64,000 nucleotides of DNA from Pseudochelatococcus lubricantis (GCF_011762225.1 NZ_JAASQI010000002.1:186001-250000), one strand, 5' to 3'. Positions 10,574 to 20,140 are shown, numbered from the stretch's first letter. Numbers and translations: made by a program. The notes: generated by a model not told the origin, from the letters alone.

Positions 10574-10715
10574 CGTCTCTTTCCGGCAGCGATCTTCCGG
10601 AAAGGCCGCGTACCATAAGCGGCCCCGGTGGGGCGCGGCAAGGGGCCGCCGCGCGCCCGGCAGGTTATGACGCGCCGGCGACGGCCGTGTGAAGCACCCG
10701 CCAGTGCGGCGCTCC

Positions 10716-11489
10716 TCAGAAGAACGAGCGTACGAGCCCGCCCGTCAGCAGGTTCCAGCCGTCGATCAGCACGAAGAACAGAACCTTGAAAGGCAGTGCG
10801 AGCACTGTCGGCGGCATCATCATCATGCCCATCGACATCACGAGCGTCGCCACGATCATGTCGATCACGAGGAAGGGCAGCACGATCAGGAAGCCGATTT
10901 CAAATCCGCGCCGCAACTCCGAGATCAGGAAGGCGGGGATGAGGATACGCAGCTCGACCCCGTCACCAATCGGGTCCCGCACCTCCTGCCCGGCGGGCGT
11001 GGGAAAGTTCGCGGCTGCGAGGTCGGCGAACAGGCGCAAATCCTTGTTGCGGACCTGCGAGAGCATGAACTCGCGGAACGGCCCGGTGATTTCCACATAG
11101 GCTTCCTCCTCGGTGATGCGGTTTTCCATCAGCGGCACCACGCCGCCCTGCCATGCGCGGTCGAAGGTGGGCGCCATGATATAAAACGTCATGAACAGCG
11201 CGAGCGTGGTGAGCACGATGTTGGCCGGAGTGCTTTGCAGGCCGAGGCCGGAGCGCAGGAACGACAGCGCGATGATCAGGCGGGTGAAGCTCGTCACCAT
11301 GATCAGCAGGCCCGGCGCCACCGAAAGCACGGTGAGCAGCGCCGCGATCTGGATGATGCGCCCGGAAGCCGTGCCGTCACCGGCGGGAACGAGCGCCGAC
11401 AGATCCGGTATCTGTGCCGACGCCGGAAGCGCGGCGGCGAGCATGGCAGCCGCAAGCAGCGGCGCCCTCAGGCGCTTGCGGAGGTTCAC
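10716..11489 (-). CDS. fliP: flagellar type III export gate protein FliP
   Basis: 257 residues. Starts with GTG at 11489 overlapping the fliL stop (GTGA). An N-terminal signal sequence (LLAAAMLAAALPASAQ) is followed by membrane segments; characteristic stretches are VLSVAPGLLIMVTSFTRLII and FLVIDMIVATLVMSMGMMM. FliP forms the core of the export gate in the inner membrane together with FliQ and FliR, which are encoded in the opposite arm of this cluster. It is the last gene of the leftward operon beginning at motA. Confidence 0.97.
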   Translation of the reverse strand: MNLRKRLRAPLLAAAMLAAALPASAQIPDLSALVPAGDGTASGRIIQIAALLTVLSVAPGLLIMVTSFTRLIIALSFLRSGLGLQSTPANIVLTTLALFMTFYIMAPTFDRAWQGGVVPLMENRITEEEAYVEITGPFREFMLSQVRNKDLRLFADLAAANFPTPAGQEVRDPIGDGVELRILIPAFLISELRRGFEIGFLIVLPFLVIDMIVATLVMSMGMMMMPPTVLALPFKVLFFVLIDGWNLLTGGLVRSFF

Positions 11490-12004
11490 TGCACCACCAT
11501 CGTTTCGAGGATGAACTCGCGAACCTTGCCGCCGGAGCGGATGGCGGCGCGGTCGTTCAGGTCCTCGCGCAGGTTCTGCAGCCCGGCCGGCCCCTGCAAT
11601 TGCGCCAGCGTGACGGTGCGCAGGTAGGTCAGGACATCCTGCGATATCTCCGCCGACAACACGGAAAGCAGGTTGCCGTCGGTGCGGACGGCCTGGTCCA
11701 CGACGAGGGACGACTCGATCTTGATGAACACCGTGTCCGGCGACATCAGGTTGGTCGTGATCGGCTTGAGCTTCACCAGCATGATATCGCCGTTGTAGTG
11801 CAGCGTGGAAGGTATCGCGCGCGCGGCCTCGGCCTCCTGCTCCTTCTTCCGGAAATTCTCCTCGATGGTGCTCGACATCAGGAAGCCGATGCCGCCGCCG
11901 AGCAGAATCGCGAGGGCAGTCAGCACCAGCGCCGCCAGAAGCACGGCGCGCACCCCGCCGGAGGAGGGCGCGGCGGGCTGGTCAACGATCGTCAGTTCGG
12001 CCAT
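11486..12004 (-). CDS. fliL: flagellar basal body-associated protein FliL
   Basis: 172 residues from the ATG at 12004, preceded by GAAAGAAG; an in-frame GTG at 12016 is an alternative. One membrane segment at about residues 20-42 (AVLLAALVLTALAILLGGGI) precedes the periplasmic FliL domain, which ends with LQGPAGLQNLREDLNDRAAI and FILETMVVQ. FliL surrounds the stator units and supports torque. The gene overlaps fliP by 4 bases and follows flgH by 30 bases. Confidence 0.95.
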   Translation of the reverse strand: MAELTIVDQPAAPSSGGVRAVLLAALVLTALAILLGGGIGFLMSSTIEENFRKKEQEAEAARAIPSTLHYNGDIMLVKLKPITTNLMSPDTVFIKIESSLVVDQAVRTDGNLLSVLSAEISQDVLTYLRTVTLAQLQGPAGLQNLREDLNDRAAIRSGGKVREFILETMVVQ

Positions 12005-12034
12005 GGCTTCTTTCACTTTGACGGAATGCCGGGA

Positions 12035-12754
12035 TCAGAAGGGAGTCAGCGCGTCGTAAAGCTGATGGCCCGTCGCCGGCTGCTGGACTTCAGTGACCCG
12101 GCCACGCCCGCCGTAGGAAACCCTGGCCTCGGCGATCTTGTCGTAGGCGATGGTGTTGTTGCGCGAGATGTCGCGCGGCCTGACGATGCCGGCGATGTTC
12201 AGCACGCGCACCTCGTAGTTTACGCGCACCTCCTGCGAGCCGCTGACCAGCAGGTTGCCGTTCGGCAGCACCTCCGTCACCACGCCAGCGATCGACAGGC
12301 TCAGCTTTTCCGAGCGATCGATCGTGCCCTCGCCCTTCGCGCGGGTGTTGGACGTCACGCTGCCGTTACCCGACAGGCTTGTGGAATGGGTCGGGGTGTT
12401 GAAACCGAGATTGACACCCAGATTGGCGCTCGACGCGCGCTTGCGCTCCGAGGTGTTGTCGAACTGGGCCTTGTCGTTGATCGAGATGATGACGGTGACG
12501 ATGTCGCCGACATTGGCGGCGCGCGGGTCCTGGAACAGCGCCTGCCCTTGCTGCCCCCACAGCGAATGATAGGCATGGCCGTTCCATGTGGGGAAGTTCC
12601 CCGGCAGTGGCGCGCGGGCCACGTTGAGCCCGGTGCCGACCGACGTCATCACCGGTTCTCGGCCGAGATCGTTGATGCCGCTGCACCCGCCGAGCATGAC
12701 CGTGCCGAGCAGGGCGGCGGATATCCGGGTACGGGGCGCTCGCGACATCGTCAT
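12035..12754 (-). CDS. flgH: flagellar L-ring protein FlgH (lipoprotein)
   Basis: 239 residues. Lipoprotein signal with lipobox LGGCS near residues 21-25. The body contains NVGDIVTVIISINDKAQFDN and VLPNGNLLVSGSQEVRVNYE, typical FlgH motifs. It forms the outer-membrane ring of the basal body. The start ATG at 12754 overlaps the motE stop (ATGA). Confidence 0.97.
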   Translation of the reverse strand: MTMSRAPRTRISAALLGTVMLGGCSGINDLGREPVMTSVGTGLNVARAPLPGNFPTWNGHAYHSLWGQQGQALFQDPRAANVGDIVTVIISINDKAQFDNTSERKRASSANLGVNLGFNTPTHSTSLSGNGSVTSNTRAKGEGTIDRSEKLSLSIAGVVTEVLPNGNLLVSGSQEVRVNYEVRVLNIAGIVRPRDISRNNTIAYDKIAEARVSYGGRGRVTEVQQPATGHQLYDALTPF

Positions 12755-13425
12755 GGTCCTGCCCCGCTCGCGGCGGCATTGCCAGCCGTATCCTTCGACA
12801 TGTCCCTGGCGGCGTTTCGGGCGCTACTCTTGGCCATATTCCTGGCCTCCCGTTTCAGGACACCGGTGACGACGCCGGTGAGATGCGCGGCCCTGCCGGG
12901 CTCCATTTCATTGAGGATGGCGCTGGCGCTGCGCGTGTCGATTTTCGACAGCAAGGCGACGGCGGCATCATCCTGCATGGCGGCGATCTGGGCAGCAGCG
13001 GCGTCCGCCCGCATCCGTGCGTAGATCGCGACGATGCGCTCCTCCGTCCTGTCCAGAAATTCCTGCCGCCGCCTGAGCCATAGTTCGGTTTCCGCCCGCT
13101 TCTCCTCAAGCTTCGCCGCGCGTTCCTCGATATCGATCCGCATCGCCTCCAGCGTCTTCGCCTGCCATGCGAAACGGGCGTCCGCCGCCGCGTCGACGAT
13201 TGCCGCGCAGTAGGGATTGGCTGCCGCATCGGCGCCGGACGACGCGGAAGCCGGCTGTCGCGGCGCCTCCCCGCGTTCTCCAGCCTTCGCGCCGACCGGC
13301 TGCGTCTGCGCCGTTGCGGGCGATACGCCGAAAGCGAAAGCCAGCAGGATCGTCGCCAACGATACCGCAGCCGATCCGGCCAGTGACCTGCGTGCGAGGG
13401 GAGTGGTCGCGTGCGTGTATATCAT
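12751..13425 (-). CDS. motE: MotE-like flagellar protein (MgtE N-domain type chaperone)
   Basis: 224 residues. An N-terminal hydrophobic export signal (residues about 18-40) is followed by a low-complexity Ala-rich stretch, a charged coiled-coil segment (IEERAAKLEEKRAETELWLR) and a C-terminal region with AVALLSKIDTRSASAILNEM and RAAHLTGVVTGVL, the MgtE-intracellular-N-like repeat. In rhizobia the gene at this position between flgI and flgH is motE, a periplasmic chaperone for MotC. The position and domain order match, so the name is inferred from both. It overlaps flgI and flgH by 4 bases each. Confidence 0.85.
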   Translation of the reverse strand: MIYTHATTPLARRSLAGSAAVSLATILLAFAFGVSPATAQTQPVGAKAGERGEAPRQPASASSGADAAANPYCAAIVDAAADARFAWQAKTLEAMRIDIEERAAKLEEKRAETELWLRRRQEFLDRTEERIVAIYARMRADAAAAQIAAMQDDAAVALLSKIDTRSASAILNEMEPGRAAHLTGVVTGVLKREARNMAKSSARNAARDMSKDTAGNAAASGAGP

Positions 13426-14519
13426 TGGACAATCAGATCCGCTTGCAAGGCACCCGCCGTCTTGATGGTCTGAAGGATGGCGATGATGCCCGTCGGCTTG
13501 AGGCCGATCTGGTTGAGGCCATGGACCAGCGACTGCAGGCTGGTGCCAGTCACGATGGCGAGATGCCCGTTCTGCTCCTCGGCGGTGATCTGGGTTCTGG
13601 GTTCAATCGCTGTCTCGCCATCGGAGAAAGGGGCCGGCTGCGCGACCCGCGGCAGTTCGGTGACCCGCACGGTGAGATTCCCGTGGGTCAGCGCCACCGT
13701 GGAAACCGTCACATCACGGCCGATCACGACCGTGCCCGTGCGCTGGTCGACGACCACCTTGGCGGGCGTGTCGGGGATGACGGTGAGGTCGCCGATCGCA
13801 GCCATGAAACGTGCGCCATTCATCTTGGCCGGGCGCTGCACCACGACGCTGCGCTGGTCCCGCACATGGGCGGACGCCGTCTTGAAGTGCTGGCGTGTGT
13901 AGCCGTTGATGGCATCCGCGATGCGCGAGGCCGTGTTGAAATCCGGGTTGCGCAGCTCCAGCACGAGCTGGGCGATATCGGCGAAACGCCCCGGCAGCTC
14001 GCGCTCGATCAGGGCGCCGTTGGGGATGCGGCCTGCCGTCGGCACGCCCTGGGTCACGTTTTCCGCCTCGCCCGCGGCCATGAAGCCGGAAACGGCGATC
14101 GGCCCCTGCGCGACGGCGTAATTGTAGCCGTCGCCGCCCATGAGCGGGGTCGCCAACAGTGTGCCGCCCTTGAGCGACTGGGCATCGCCGAGCGAGGAGA
14201 CCGTCACGTCGATGCGGGTGCCGGTGCCCGCGAAGGCGGGAATGTCCGCCGTTACCATGACCGCCGCCGCGTTGCGGGTGCGCAACGTGGCGTTGCGGAC
14301 GTTGATGCCCATGCGCTCCAGCATCGATTGCAGGGCCTGCTCCGTGAACGGCGAATTGCGCAGCGAGTCGCCCGTGCCCTGCAGGCCCATGACCAGCCCG
14401 TAACCGACCAACTGGTTGTCCCGCACGCCCTGCAGCGTGACGATATCCTTGATGCGGGTGCTGGCGAGCGCAAGGCCCGCGTGCAGGATGAACAGCGTGG
14501 CCAGCAGGATCTTAATCAT
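13422..14519 (-). CDS. flgI: flagellar P-ring protein FlgI
   Basis: 365 residues from the ATG at 14519, chosen because it overlaps the flgA stop (ATGA) and begins a signal peptide (MIKILLATLFILHAGLALAS). The body starts with TRIKDIVTLQGVRDNQLVGY, VMGLQGTGDSLRNSPFTEQA, and ends with SLQSLVHGLNQIGLKPTGII, all typical of FlgI. It assembles the ring in the peptidoglycan layer around the rod, with help from FlgA encoded just upstream. The reading frame stays open far upstream of 14519, but that extension is only the shadow of flgA. Confidence 0.97.
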   Translation of the reverse strand: MIKILLATLFILHAGLALASTRIKDIVTLQGVRDNQLVGYGLVMGLQGTGDSLRNSPFTEQALQSMLERMGINVRNATLRTRNAAAVMVTADIPAFAGTGTRIDVTVSSLGDAQSLKGGTLLATPLMGGDGYNYAVAQGPIAVSGFMAAGEAENVTQGVPTAGRIPNGALIERELPGRFADIAQLVLELRNPDFNTASRIADAINGYTRQHFKTASAHVRDQRSVVVQRPAKMNGARFMAAIGDLTVIPDTPAKVVVDQRTGTVVIGRDVTVSTVALTHGNLTVRVTELPRVAQPAPFSDGETAIEPRTQITAEEQNGHLAIVTGTSLQSLVHGLNQIGLKPTGIIAILQTIKTAGALQADLIVQ

Positions 14520-15013
14520 CGCACGGGCTCCCCGGTGCGCAGGGAGCCATCCTGCTGCACGGTTCCATGGACGATCAGTCCGCTGTCGAGGTTGCGCACC
14601 TTGATAAGCTCGCCGAGTTCGCCATCCTGCAGCGGGGTGACGACAGCGATGATCGTCAGCCCGCCCTCCTCGAAAACAAGCTGGGCAGGCATGCCTTTCC
14701 GCACAAGTTTCGCGTTCTCGACGGCGTTGGCTGGAATGGCCTGCCCGGGCAGCAGCGTGCGCCGCGCGATCTTGCCGACAAGAGCCCGCGCGGACGCGAC
14801 ATAGCCGCCGCGCACCGGCCGCAACTGCCCGAACTCCCGCTCGTCGACCATGTCCTTCGTTATCGTGTCGCCGGGATAGACAGTCACGACGGCGACTGCG
14901 AACACGCCCTGCACGATCGGTTCCCGACCCGTCTGGGCGCCCGCCGGTTGCATGAAGGCGAGCGCCGCGATCGCGCACAGGAGGGTTCTGAAACGGGCGG
15001 AACTGCGTACCAT
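14516..15013 (-). CDS. flgA: P-ring assembly chaperone FlgA
   Basis: 165 residues from the ATG at 15013 (MVRSSARFRTLL), followed by a signal peptide ending near PAGAQ. The SAF-type domain is visible in VYPGDTITKDMVDE, VGKIARRTLLPGQAIPANAV and GLTIIAVVTPLQDGELGELI, ending RNLDSGLIVHGTVQQDG. FlgA is a periplasmic chaperone for FlgI. It is followed with a 4-base overlap by flgI and preceded by flgG with a 50-base gap. Confidence 0.95.
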   Translation of the reverse strand: MVRSSARFRTLLCAIAALAFMQPAGAQTGREPIVQGVFAVAVVTVYPGDTITKDMVDEREFGQLRPVRGGYVASARALVGKIARRTLLPGQAIPANAVENAKLVRKGMPAQLVFEEGGLTIIAVVTPLQDGELGELIKVRNLDSGLIVHGTVQQDGSLRTGEPVR

Positions 15014-15064
15014 GACAACTGCCGGCTGTATTGAAGGACCGGGCCCGGGGGCGCCGCGCCTCAA

Positions 15065-15856
15065 TTACCGGATCCCCTTGGAAATCGTCGCCAGCATCTC
15101 GTCGCCGGCCTGTATCACCTTCGAGTTCATCTCGTACGCACGCTGCGCGCTGATCAGCTCGGTGATTTCCTTCACCGGGTCGACATTCGACGCCTCCAGA
15201 TAGGTTTGCTTGATGGTGCCGAAACCGGGATTGCCGGGGAGGCCGACCACAGGCGCACCCGACGTCAGCGTTTCTCGGAACAGGTTGCCGCCCAGCGGCT
15301 CCAGACCCACATCGTTGGCAAAGGTGGCGATGTTGATCTGTCCGAGGTCCTGCGGCACCCCGTTGTTGCCGACAAGGGCGACCACCTGGCCGGCCTCGCT
15401 GATGGTGATCTGGGTCGTGTCCTGCGGGATCGCGGCCAACGGCGACTCGATGACGTAACCGTCGAGCGTCACGAGCTGGCCGTTCTCGTTCTTGTTGAAC
15501 GCGCCGGCGCGCGTGTAGAGAATCTCGTCGTTGGGCCCCGTGATCTGGAACCAGCCCCGCCCGACGACCGCGACGTCGAGTTCATTGCCGGTCTGCGTCA
15601 GCGCCCCCTGCTTGTGAACGTTGCGAATGGCGGTCACCTGCGTGCCGACGCCGAGCCGCGCGCCTTCCGGAACGGTCCCGTCCGCCGTCTGGTTCGGCAC
15701 GCCGGGTATCCGAAGGCTCTGATAGAGCAGATCGGAGAACTCCGCGCGCGAGCGTTTGAAGCCCGTGGTGTTGATGTTCGCGATGTTGTTCGCGATCACT
15801 TCGACATTGATCTGTTGCGCGTTAGCACCTGTCGCCGCGATGGCCAGTATGCTCAT
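15065..15856 (-). CDS. flgG: distal rod protein FlgG
   Basis: 263 residues, family length. N-terminal motif [20 protein letters not shown] and C-terminal [20 protein letters not shown] with [15 protein letters not shown] are diagnostic for rod/hook family proteins, and length plus position fit FlgG. It forms the distal rod. A 114-base gap separates it from fliE upstream, the longest in this half of the operon. Confidence 0.97.
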   Translation of the reverse strand: MSILAIAATGANAQQINVEVIANNIANINTTGFKRSRAEFSDLLYQSLRIPGVPNQTADGTVPEGARLGVGTQVTAIRNVHKQGALTQTGNELDVAVVGRGWFQITGPNDEILYTRAGAFNKNENGQLVTLDGYVIESPLAAIPQDTTQITISEAGQVVALVGNNGVPQDLGQINIATFANDVGLEPLGGNLFRETLTSGAPVVGLPGNPGFGTIKQTYLEASNVDPVKEITELISAQRAYEMNSKVIQAGDEMLATISKGIR

Positions 15857-15970
15857 GATGGTCCCTCCTCAGCGTGATATCCGGCGGAACGGCAACCACC
15901 CGGCCGACTGCGGCGTCGCATCCGGACGGCTTGATCTCATCCAGACCCTGCCCATAGTCACTGACAGCCT

Positions 15971-16300
15971 CTAGATCGTCATCCGGCTGATTTCCTGATA
16001 GGCGGCGACGGCCTTGTCCCTCACGGCGAGCGTTGTCTGCAGTGACCGTTCCGCCGTCAGGACCGCCTCGACGATCGCCTGTGTCGGCATGCGCCCCTCG
16101 ATGCCGGCCACTGCCGCCGCCTCGCTCTTGCGCAGCGAGGTCGCGGCGTCGGTGACCAGCGAACCGAGCACGGCGGCGAAGTCAGCGGTGGCAGAGGCGG
16201 CGGTGGCCGCCGTGCGTCCCGCCTGAGGCAACCCCGCGACACCGTCCGACGCGCCGAACGCTCTGGTTGCCGTAATGCCGTTGACTGTTGCCGCCATCAT
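15971..16300 (-). CDS. fliE: flagellar hook-basal body complex protein FliE
   Basis: 109 residues. The C-terminal half shows the FliE pattern (VEAVLTAERSLQTTLAVRDK, VAAYQEISRMTI). FliE joins the MS ring to the proximal rod. The start ATG at 16300 overlaps the flgC stop by 4 bases. Confidence 0.95.
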   Translation of the reverse strand: MMAATVNGITATRAFGASDGVAGLPQAGRTAATAASATADFAAVLGSLVTDAATSLRKSEAAAVAGIEGRMPTQAIVEAVLTAERSLQTTLAVRDKAVAAYQEISRMTI

Positions 16301-16737
16301 GAGTTCCTCAGCAGATCGATGGTCATCGAGGACAGGGAGCGGGAGAACTTGACGACCTGCACGTTCGCCTCGTAAGAGCGAACGGCTTCCCGCAAGTCCG
16401 CCATCTCGACGAGCACGTTCACGTTGGGCACCTTGACATAGCCTTCGGTGTCCGCCCCCGGATGCCCCGGATCGAGGCGCATGCCGAATGGCGCCTTGTC
16501 CGTGCCGATGTCGCGCGTGCCGACGATCTCGACGCCGGTCGCGCGGTCCAGCTCCTGCCGGAAGGTGATCGTCTTGCGTCTGTAAGGGTTACCGCCCGGC
16601 GTCGATGCCGTCGCATCCGCATTGGCGATGTTTTCCGATACCACGCGCATGCGGGTGGACTGTGCCTGCATGGCGGCGGAGGCCATGCGGGAAGACAGGT
16701 CGAGCCAGTCGCGGTTCTGAACAGGGACGATCGTCAT
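16297..16737 (-). CDS. flgC: proximal rod protein FlgC
   Basis: 146 residues. Contains AQSTRMRVVSENIANADATA, GGNPYRRKTITFRQELD and the C-terminal YVKVPNVNVLVEMADLREAV, SYEANVQVVKFSRSL. Slightly longer N-terminus than usual but the fold motifs are intact. Overlaps flgB upstream and fliE downstream by 4 bases each. Confidence 0.96.
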   Translation of the reverse strand: MTIVPVQNRDWLDLSSRMASAAMQAQSTRMRVVSENIANADATASTPGGNPYRRKTITFRQELDRATGVEIVGTRDIGTDKAPFGMRLDPGHPGADTEGYVKVPNVNVLVEMADLREAVRSYEANVQVVKFSRSLSSMTIDLLRNS

Positions 16738-17126
16738 CCGGGCCCCCGCGCGCTGGACAGGATAAGCGAGTGAAACTTCTTCACGACGGACGTATTCAGG
16801 CTGTATTGCCGGGAGACGGAGCCCGCCTTGAGAAGTTCCTCCTCGATACTGACGGAATTGCCGGAGTGATGGATATCCGGGTTCCGTCCCTTTTCATCGC
16901 GCACGCGCGCCGCCTGCGACCGGGCCGGATCGGACCCGATATGGCCTTCCGCCGTGGTCGCCAGCCGCAGGGCCGTTCTGCCCAGCGTCGCTGCGAACGG
17001 CTCGATGTCCTGGGTGCGATAGCCGGGCGTATTCGCGTTGGCGACGTTGCGCGCGATTGCCGTCTGGCGGGTTGTCAGCCAGTCGGTCTGCCGCGAGGCA
17101 AGGTCAAACAAGTATAGTGGCTCCAT
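16734..17126 (-). CDS. flgB: proximal rod protein FlgB
   Basis: 130 residues from the ATG at 17126 (MEPLYLFDLASRQTDWLTTR), a typical FlgB start, followed by AIARNVANANTPGYRTQDIE. The frame is open further upstream but that region contains no FlgB-like sequence. C-terminal KAGSVSRQYSLNTSVVKKFH fits. Spacing of 151 bases from the upstream unknown gene suggests a possible internal promoter. Confidence 0.96.
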   Translation of the reverse strand: MEPLYLFDLASRQTDWLTTRQTAIARNVANANTPGYRTQDIEPFAATLGRTALRLATTAEGHIGSDPARSQAARVRDEKGRNPDIHHSGNSVSIEEELLKAGSVSRQYSLNTSVVKKFHSLILSSARGPG

Positions 17127-17277
17127 ATCCAGCTCCCGATAAGCGAGACTCGCGTCCGCGACAGCCCGTGCCGGGCGCGGACCATGTCTCACCATCCGTA
17201 TCCAGCCTACGCGCACAACCTTGTCCGAACCTGTCGCCCGGTGCGCGTTTTCACCCCTGCTGGCCAGGATCGCCGCT

Positions 17278-17793
17278 TCAATGAAACGGGTGATGTTTCG
17301 GGTCACAATCGTGCGGCAGGTCGAACCCGCCGGACAGGCGTGCGGCGCAGAACGCAGCCGACAATTGGCCGAGAGCCTCGGCAGACCGGCCATAGGGCAT
17401 GCTGCCGTCCGCCAGCGCCACGCCCGCGAAGTCGTTCGCGAGGTGCAGCAGGAAGGAGACGGCCACGAGTTCGTGCGCGAAGCGCATGCCGAACGAGACA
17501 GCGGGGGCAGCATCGTGGCGTCCCGCCGGATCGCGGCGTTCTGAGACGTGTGAGCCGAACGTGTAGCGAAGCGTGCCCGGCTTGAAGAACATCTCGGACG
17601 AGGATTCGATGATGTCGTTGATGGCGCCATGATTGCGGCTGGCGACGCTCGCGACCAGGAACGACCGGTCGACATAGCATAGGTCGACGATGAACGGCCT
17701 GATGTTATGGCAAATGAGCCGTTCGGCCTCATAGGCCTTGCCGGCCGGCCGCGTGGCCACGGGTCGGAAACGTTCTGGCGGGCTATTATGCAT
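17278..17793 (-). CDS. uncharacterised protein translationally coupled to flhB
   Basis: 171 residues from the ATG at 17793, chosen because it overlaps the last codons of flhB by 8 bases; a longer frame to 17880 would overlap flhB by about 95 bases. Not recognised. It is His-, Arg- and Phe-rich, with no clear signal peptide or transmembrane helix. A mid region HELVAVSFLLHLANDFAGVA is hydrophobic, and the tail is DPKHHPFH. Position inside the flagellar operon between flhB and flgB implies a motility role, for example with the export apparatus, but the sequence gives no mechanism. Confidence 0.72.
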   Translation of the reverse strand: MHNSPPERFRPVATRPAGKAYEAERLICHNIRPFIVDLCYVDRSFLVASVASRNHGAINDIIESSSEMFFKPGTLRYTFGSHVSERRDPAGRHDAAPAVSFGMRFAHELVAVSFLLHLANDFAGVALADGSMPYGRSAEALGQLSAAFCAARLSGGFDLPHDCDPKHHPFH

Positions 17794-18859
17794 GACGGCC
17801 GTTGCGCTGATAGAGATAATGGAACAATTGGGCCACGGCCCGATAGAATTCGGGCGGGATGGACCGGTCGATCTCGACATTATCGTACATGGACCTTGCG
17901 AGAGCCTTGTCTTCGATGAGCGGGATATCGTGTTTCTGGGCGATCTCGCGGATGGCCAGCGCGATCAGGTCCTTTCCCTTGGCGAGCACGACCGGCGCGC
18001 CGCCCTCCTCGGGCACATAGCGCAGTGCGATCGCGAAATGCGTCGGGTTGGTAACGACCAGCGACGCATTGGGCACGGCGCTCATCATGCGCCGGCGCGA
18101 ACGGTCCTGCGCGATGGAGCGCATGCGTGCTTTCATCAGCGGATCGCCCTCCGACTGGCGTAACTCGTCCTTGATCTCCTGGCGCGTCATGCGCAAATCC
18201 TTGCGCCATCTGAACCGCGACCAGACCAGGTCGGCGGCGACGAGTGCCACTGTCGCCACGCAGATCGCGGACACGAGGCGCATGGCCAGACCGAGAACGA
18301 TTTCCGGGATCGCGCTGGGGTCGCTGAACATGGCATTCACGACGTGGTGCTGCTCCGAGTTCAGCAAAATGGTGCAGACGATGGTGATGATCAGCAGCTT
18401 GGCGACCGATTTGGCGAATTCCACCTGCCCCTGAAGCCCGAAGATGCGCTTGAAGCCGCCGGGCAGCGACAGCCGCGACCATTTGGGCTCAAGACGCCCC
18501 GGCGCGAACCGGGGTGGATTCTGCAACACGGACGCCAATATGCCGCCCACCATCAGAATGCAGACGATCGGCAGCAGGAACCCGCCGACACCTATGGCGA
18601 CGAGCTGAAGCAGCGCGACCGCATCCCGCCCGGTGGTGAGGGAAATCGATTCCGGCGCATCGATGAAAAAGGCCAGGAAGCTGTTGAGGACGGCAACGGA
18701 ATTGTAGATGAACAGATAAAGGATGATGCAGATGCCCATGATCGAGAAGAAAACAGCCATCTCTCGCGATTGAGGGACGTTCCCCTGCTCGATCGCGTCT
18801 TGTATTTTCTTTTCTGTCGGCTCCTCGGTCTTGCTGTCCGGATCCGCTGCCTCTGACAT
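17786..18859 (-). CDS. flhB: flagellar export apparatus switch protein FlhB
   Basis: 357 residues from the ATG at 18859 (MSEAADPDSKTEEPTEKKIQ); an upstream in-frame ATG at 18916 lacks family similarity. Four hydrophobic segments in the N-terminal half are followed by the cytoplasmic domain with the autocleavage motif NPTH at residues 271-274 (VVTNPTHFAIALRY). FlhB switches export from rod/hook to filament substrates. The stop overlaps the following unknown gene. Confidence 0.97.
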   Translation of the reverse strand: MSEAADPDSKTEEPTEKKIQDAIEQGNVPQSREMAVFFSIMGICIILYLFIYNSVAVLNSFLAFFIDAPESISLTTGRDAVALLQLVAIGVGGFLLPIVCILMVGGILASVLQNPPRFAPGRLEPKWSRLSLPGGFKRIFGLQGQVEFAKSVAKLLIITIVCTILLNSEQHHVVNAMFSDPSAIPEIVLGLAMRLVSAICVATVALVAADLVWSRFRWRKDLRMTRQEIKDELRQSEGDPLMKARMRSIAQDRSRRRMMSAVPNASLVVTNPTHFAIALRYVPEEGGAPVVLAKGKDLIALAIREIAQKHDIPLIEDKALARSMYDNVEIDRSIPPEFYRAVAQLFHYLYQRNGRHA

Positions 18860-18967
18860 CGACTTTTCCGGCCTCCCACGTGGCGGAAGCTTTCGCCGAC
18901 CGCGCCGGATCGGCAAGCCTTCTGCGATTATCTCTCCGGCGTCCTGCGGCGGTGCGACCCGCGCACG

Positions 18968-19999
18968 TTACTGCACGTACATTTCCTGCTCGCCGTCGGA
19001 GGCGAGATCGATCTCGCCGCGTCCGGCCATGTCGAGCGCGAGGTCCGTTATAAAGCGCCGCGCCTCAAGCACCTCCCGCTGGGCGATGGGCTGGCCACCT
19101 GCCAGTTCCGTCTCGACCGCCCGGCGTGACCGCGACGGCAACGCGCCAAGAGCCACCTCGCGGTAGGCCGCATCCGTGCCGCGCAGCGCGACGATGAGCC
19201 TTTCCACCGGAATGGCGTCGAACAGCGCCGACCGAGCGGCCGGCGTCAGCTTGACGATGTCGTCGAAGGTGAACAGCAGCCCCTTCAGGATCTCGGCAGA
19301 CTTGGGGCGGTCGTGCGCGAGGCTTTGCAACATCTCCTCCATGTGATCGCGGTCCATCTTGTTGATGATGTCCGCCATCTTCGCATGGGTGTCGCTTCCC
19401 ATGTTGCGGGAGAAATTCGTCATGAAGTCTTCGTGCAGGGTACTCTCGATCACCCGCAGGACTTCGTCCACGATCGGCTTGCACGCCAGCATGCGCCGGG
19501 TGACGTTGTTGCGCAGTTCCTGCGAGAAGTGCGTCATCACCTTGGCTGCGCACATCGGCTTCACTCGCGAGAGGATGAGTGCGATCGTCTGCGGATGCTC
19601 CTTCAGCAGATAGGTTGAAAGAACGGTTTCGGAAACACCCGAAATGCGCTCCCAGATGGACTGGCTGGAGTTGCCGAGAACGTCGGCCATGATGTCGGCG
19701 ATCTGGTCGGGCGGCAGCACGCCGCTTAGCAGCTTCTCCACCTCATAGGCCGTGCCGAAGAGATGAGCGCCGGCCTGGAACTGTGCCGCGAACTCCTCCA
19801 CGAGCTGCGCCTGCTGCGCAGGCGGAACCGACCCTAGCGCCGCCGCCGCGCGGGTGATCAGCTTGATTTCCTCGGACGTGAAGTGCTTGAGCAGACGCCC
19901 GGCCGCCGGGCTGCCGAGAGTGAGCAGGAGCGCGGCGACGCGATCGACACCCCGGGAAAGAGAGACAGTCTTGCGGGTTACCGTTCCCTGAACGCTCAT
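18968..19999 (-). CDS. fliG: flagellar motor switch protein FliG
   Basis: 343 residues. FliG pattern throughout: RVAALLLTLGSPAAGRLLKH, LLKEHPQTIALILSRVKPMC, and the C-terminal RSALFDAIPVERLIVALRGT, AVETELAGGQPIAQREVLEA. The charged C-terminal torque helix region is present. Located between fliN (141 bases upstream) and flhB (108 bases downstream), with wider spacing than the rest of the operon. Confidence 0.96.
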   Translation of the reverse strand: MSVQGTVTRKTVSLSRGVDRVAALLLTLGSPAAGRLLKHFTSEEIKLITRAAAALGSVPPAQQAQLVEEFAAQFQAGAHLFGTAYEVEKLLSGVLPPDQIADIMADVLGNSSQSIWERISGVSETVLSTYLLKEHPQTIALILSRVKPMCAAKVMTHFSQELRNNVTRRMLACKPIVDEVLRVIESTLHEDFMTNFSRNMGSDTHAKMADIINKMDRDHMEEMLQSLAHDRPKSAEILKGLLFTFDDIVKLTPAARSALFDAIPVERLIVALRGTDAAYREVALGALPSRSRRAVETELAGGQPIAQREVLEARRFITDLALDMAGRGEIDLASDGEQEMYVQ

Positions 20000-20140
20000 C
20001 TTGCTTCACTCGACTAAAGCACCAAACCGGTGACGGATGCGGTTCCCCGGGAGGTTTGATGCCTGAACAGGAAAATAGAGCGGCGGCATGCTTCAGGTTC
20101 TCGGTCGCGGCCCCGCCGTATGAATTCTTCCCGGCGCGTC

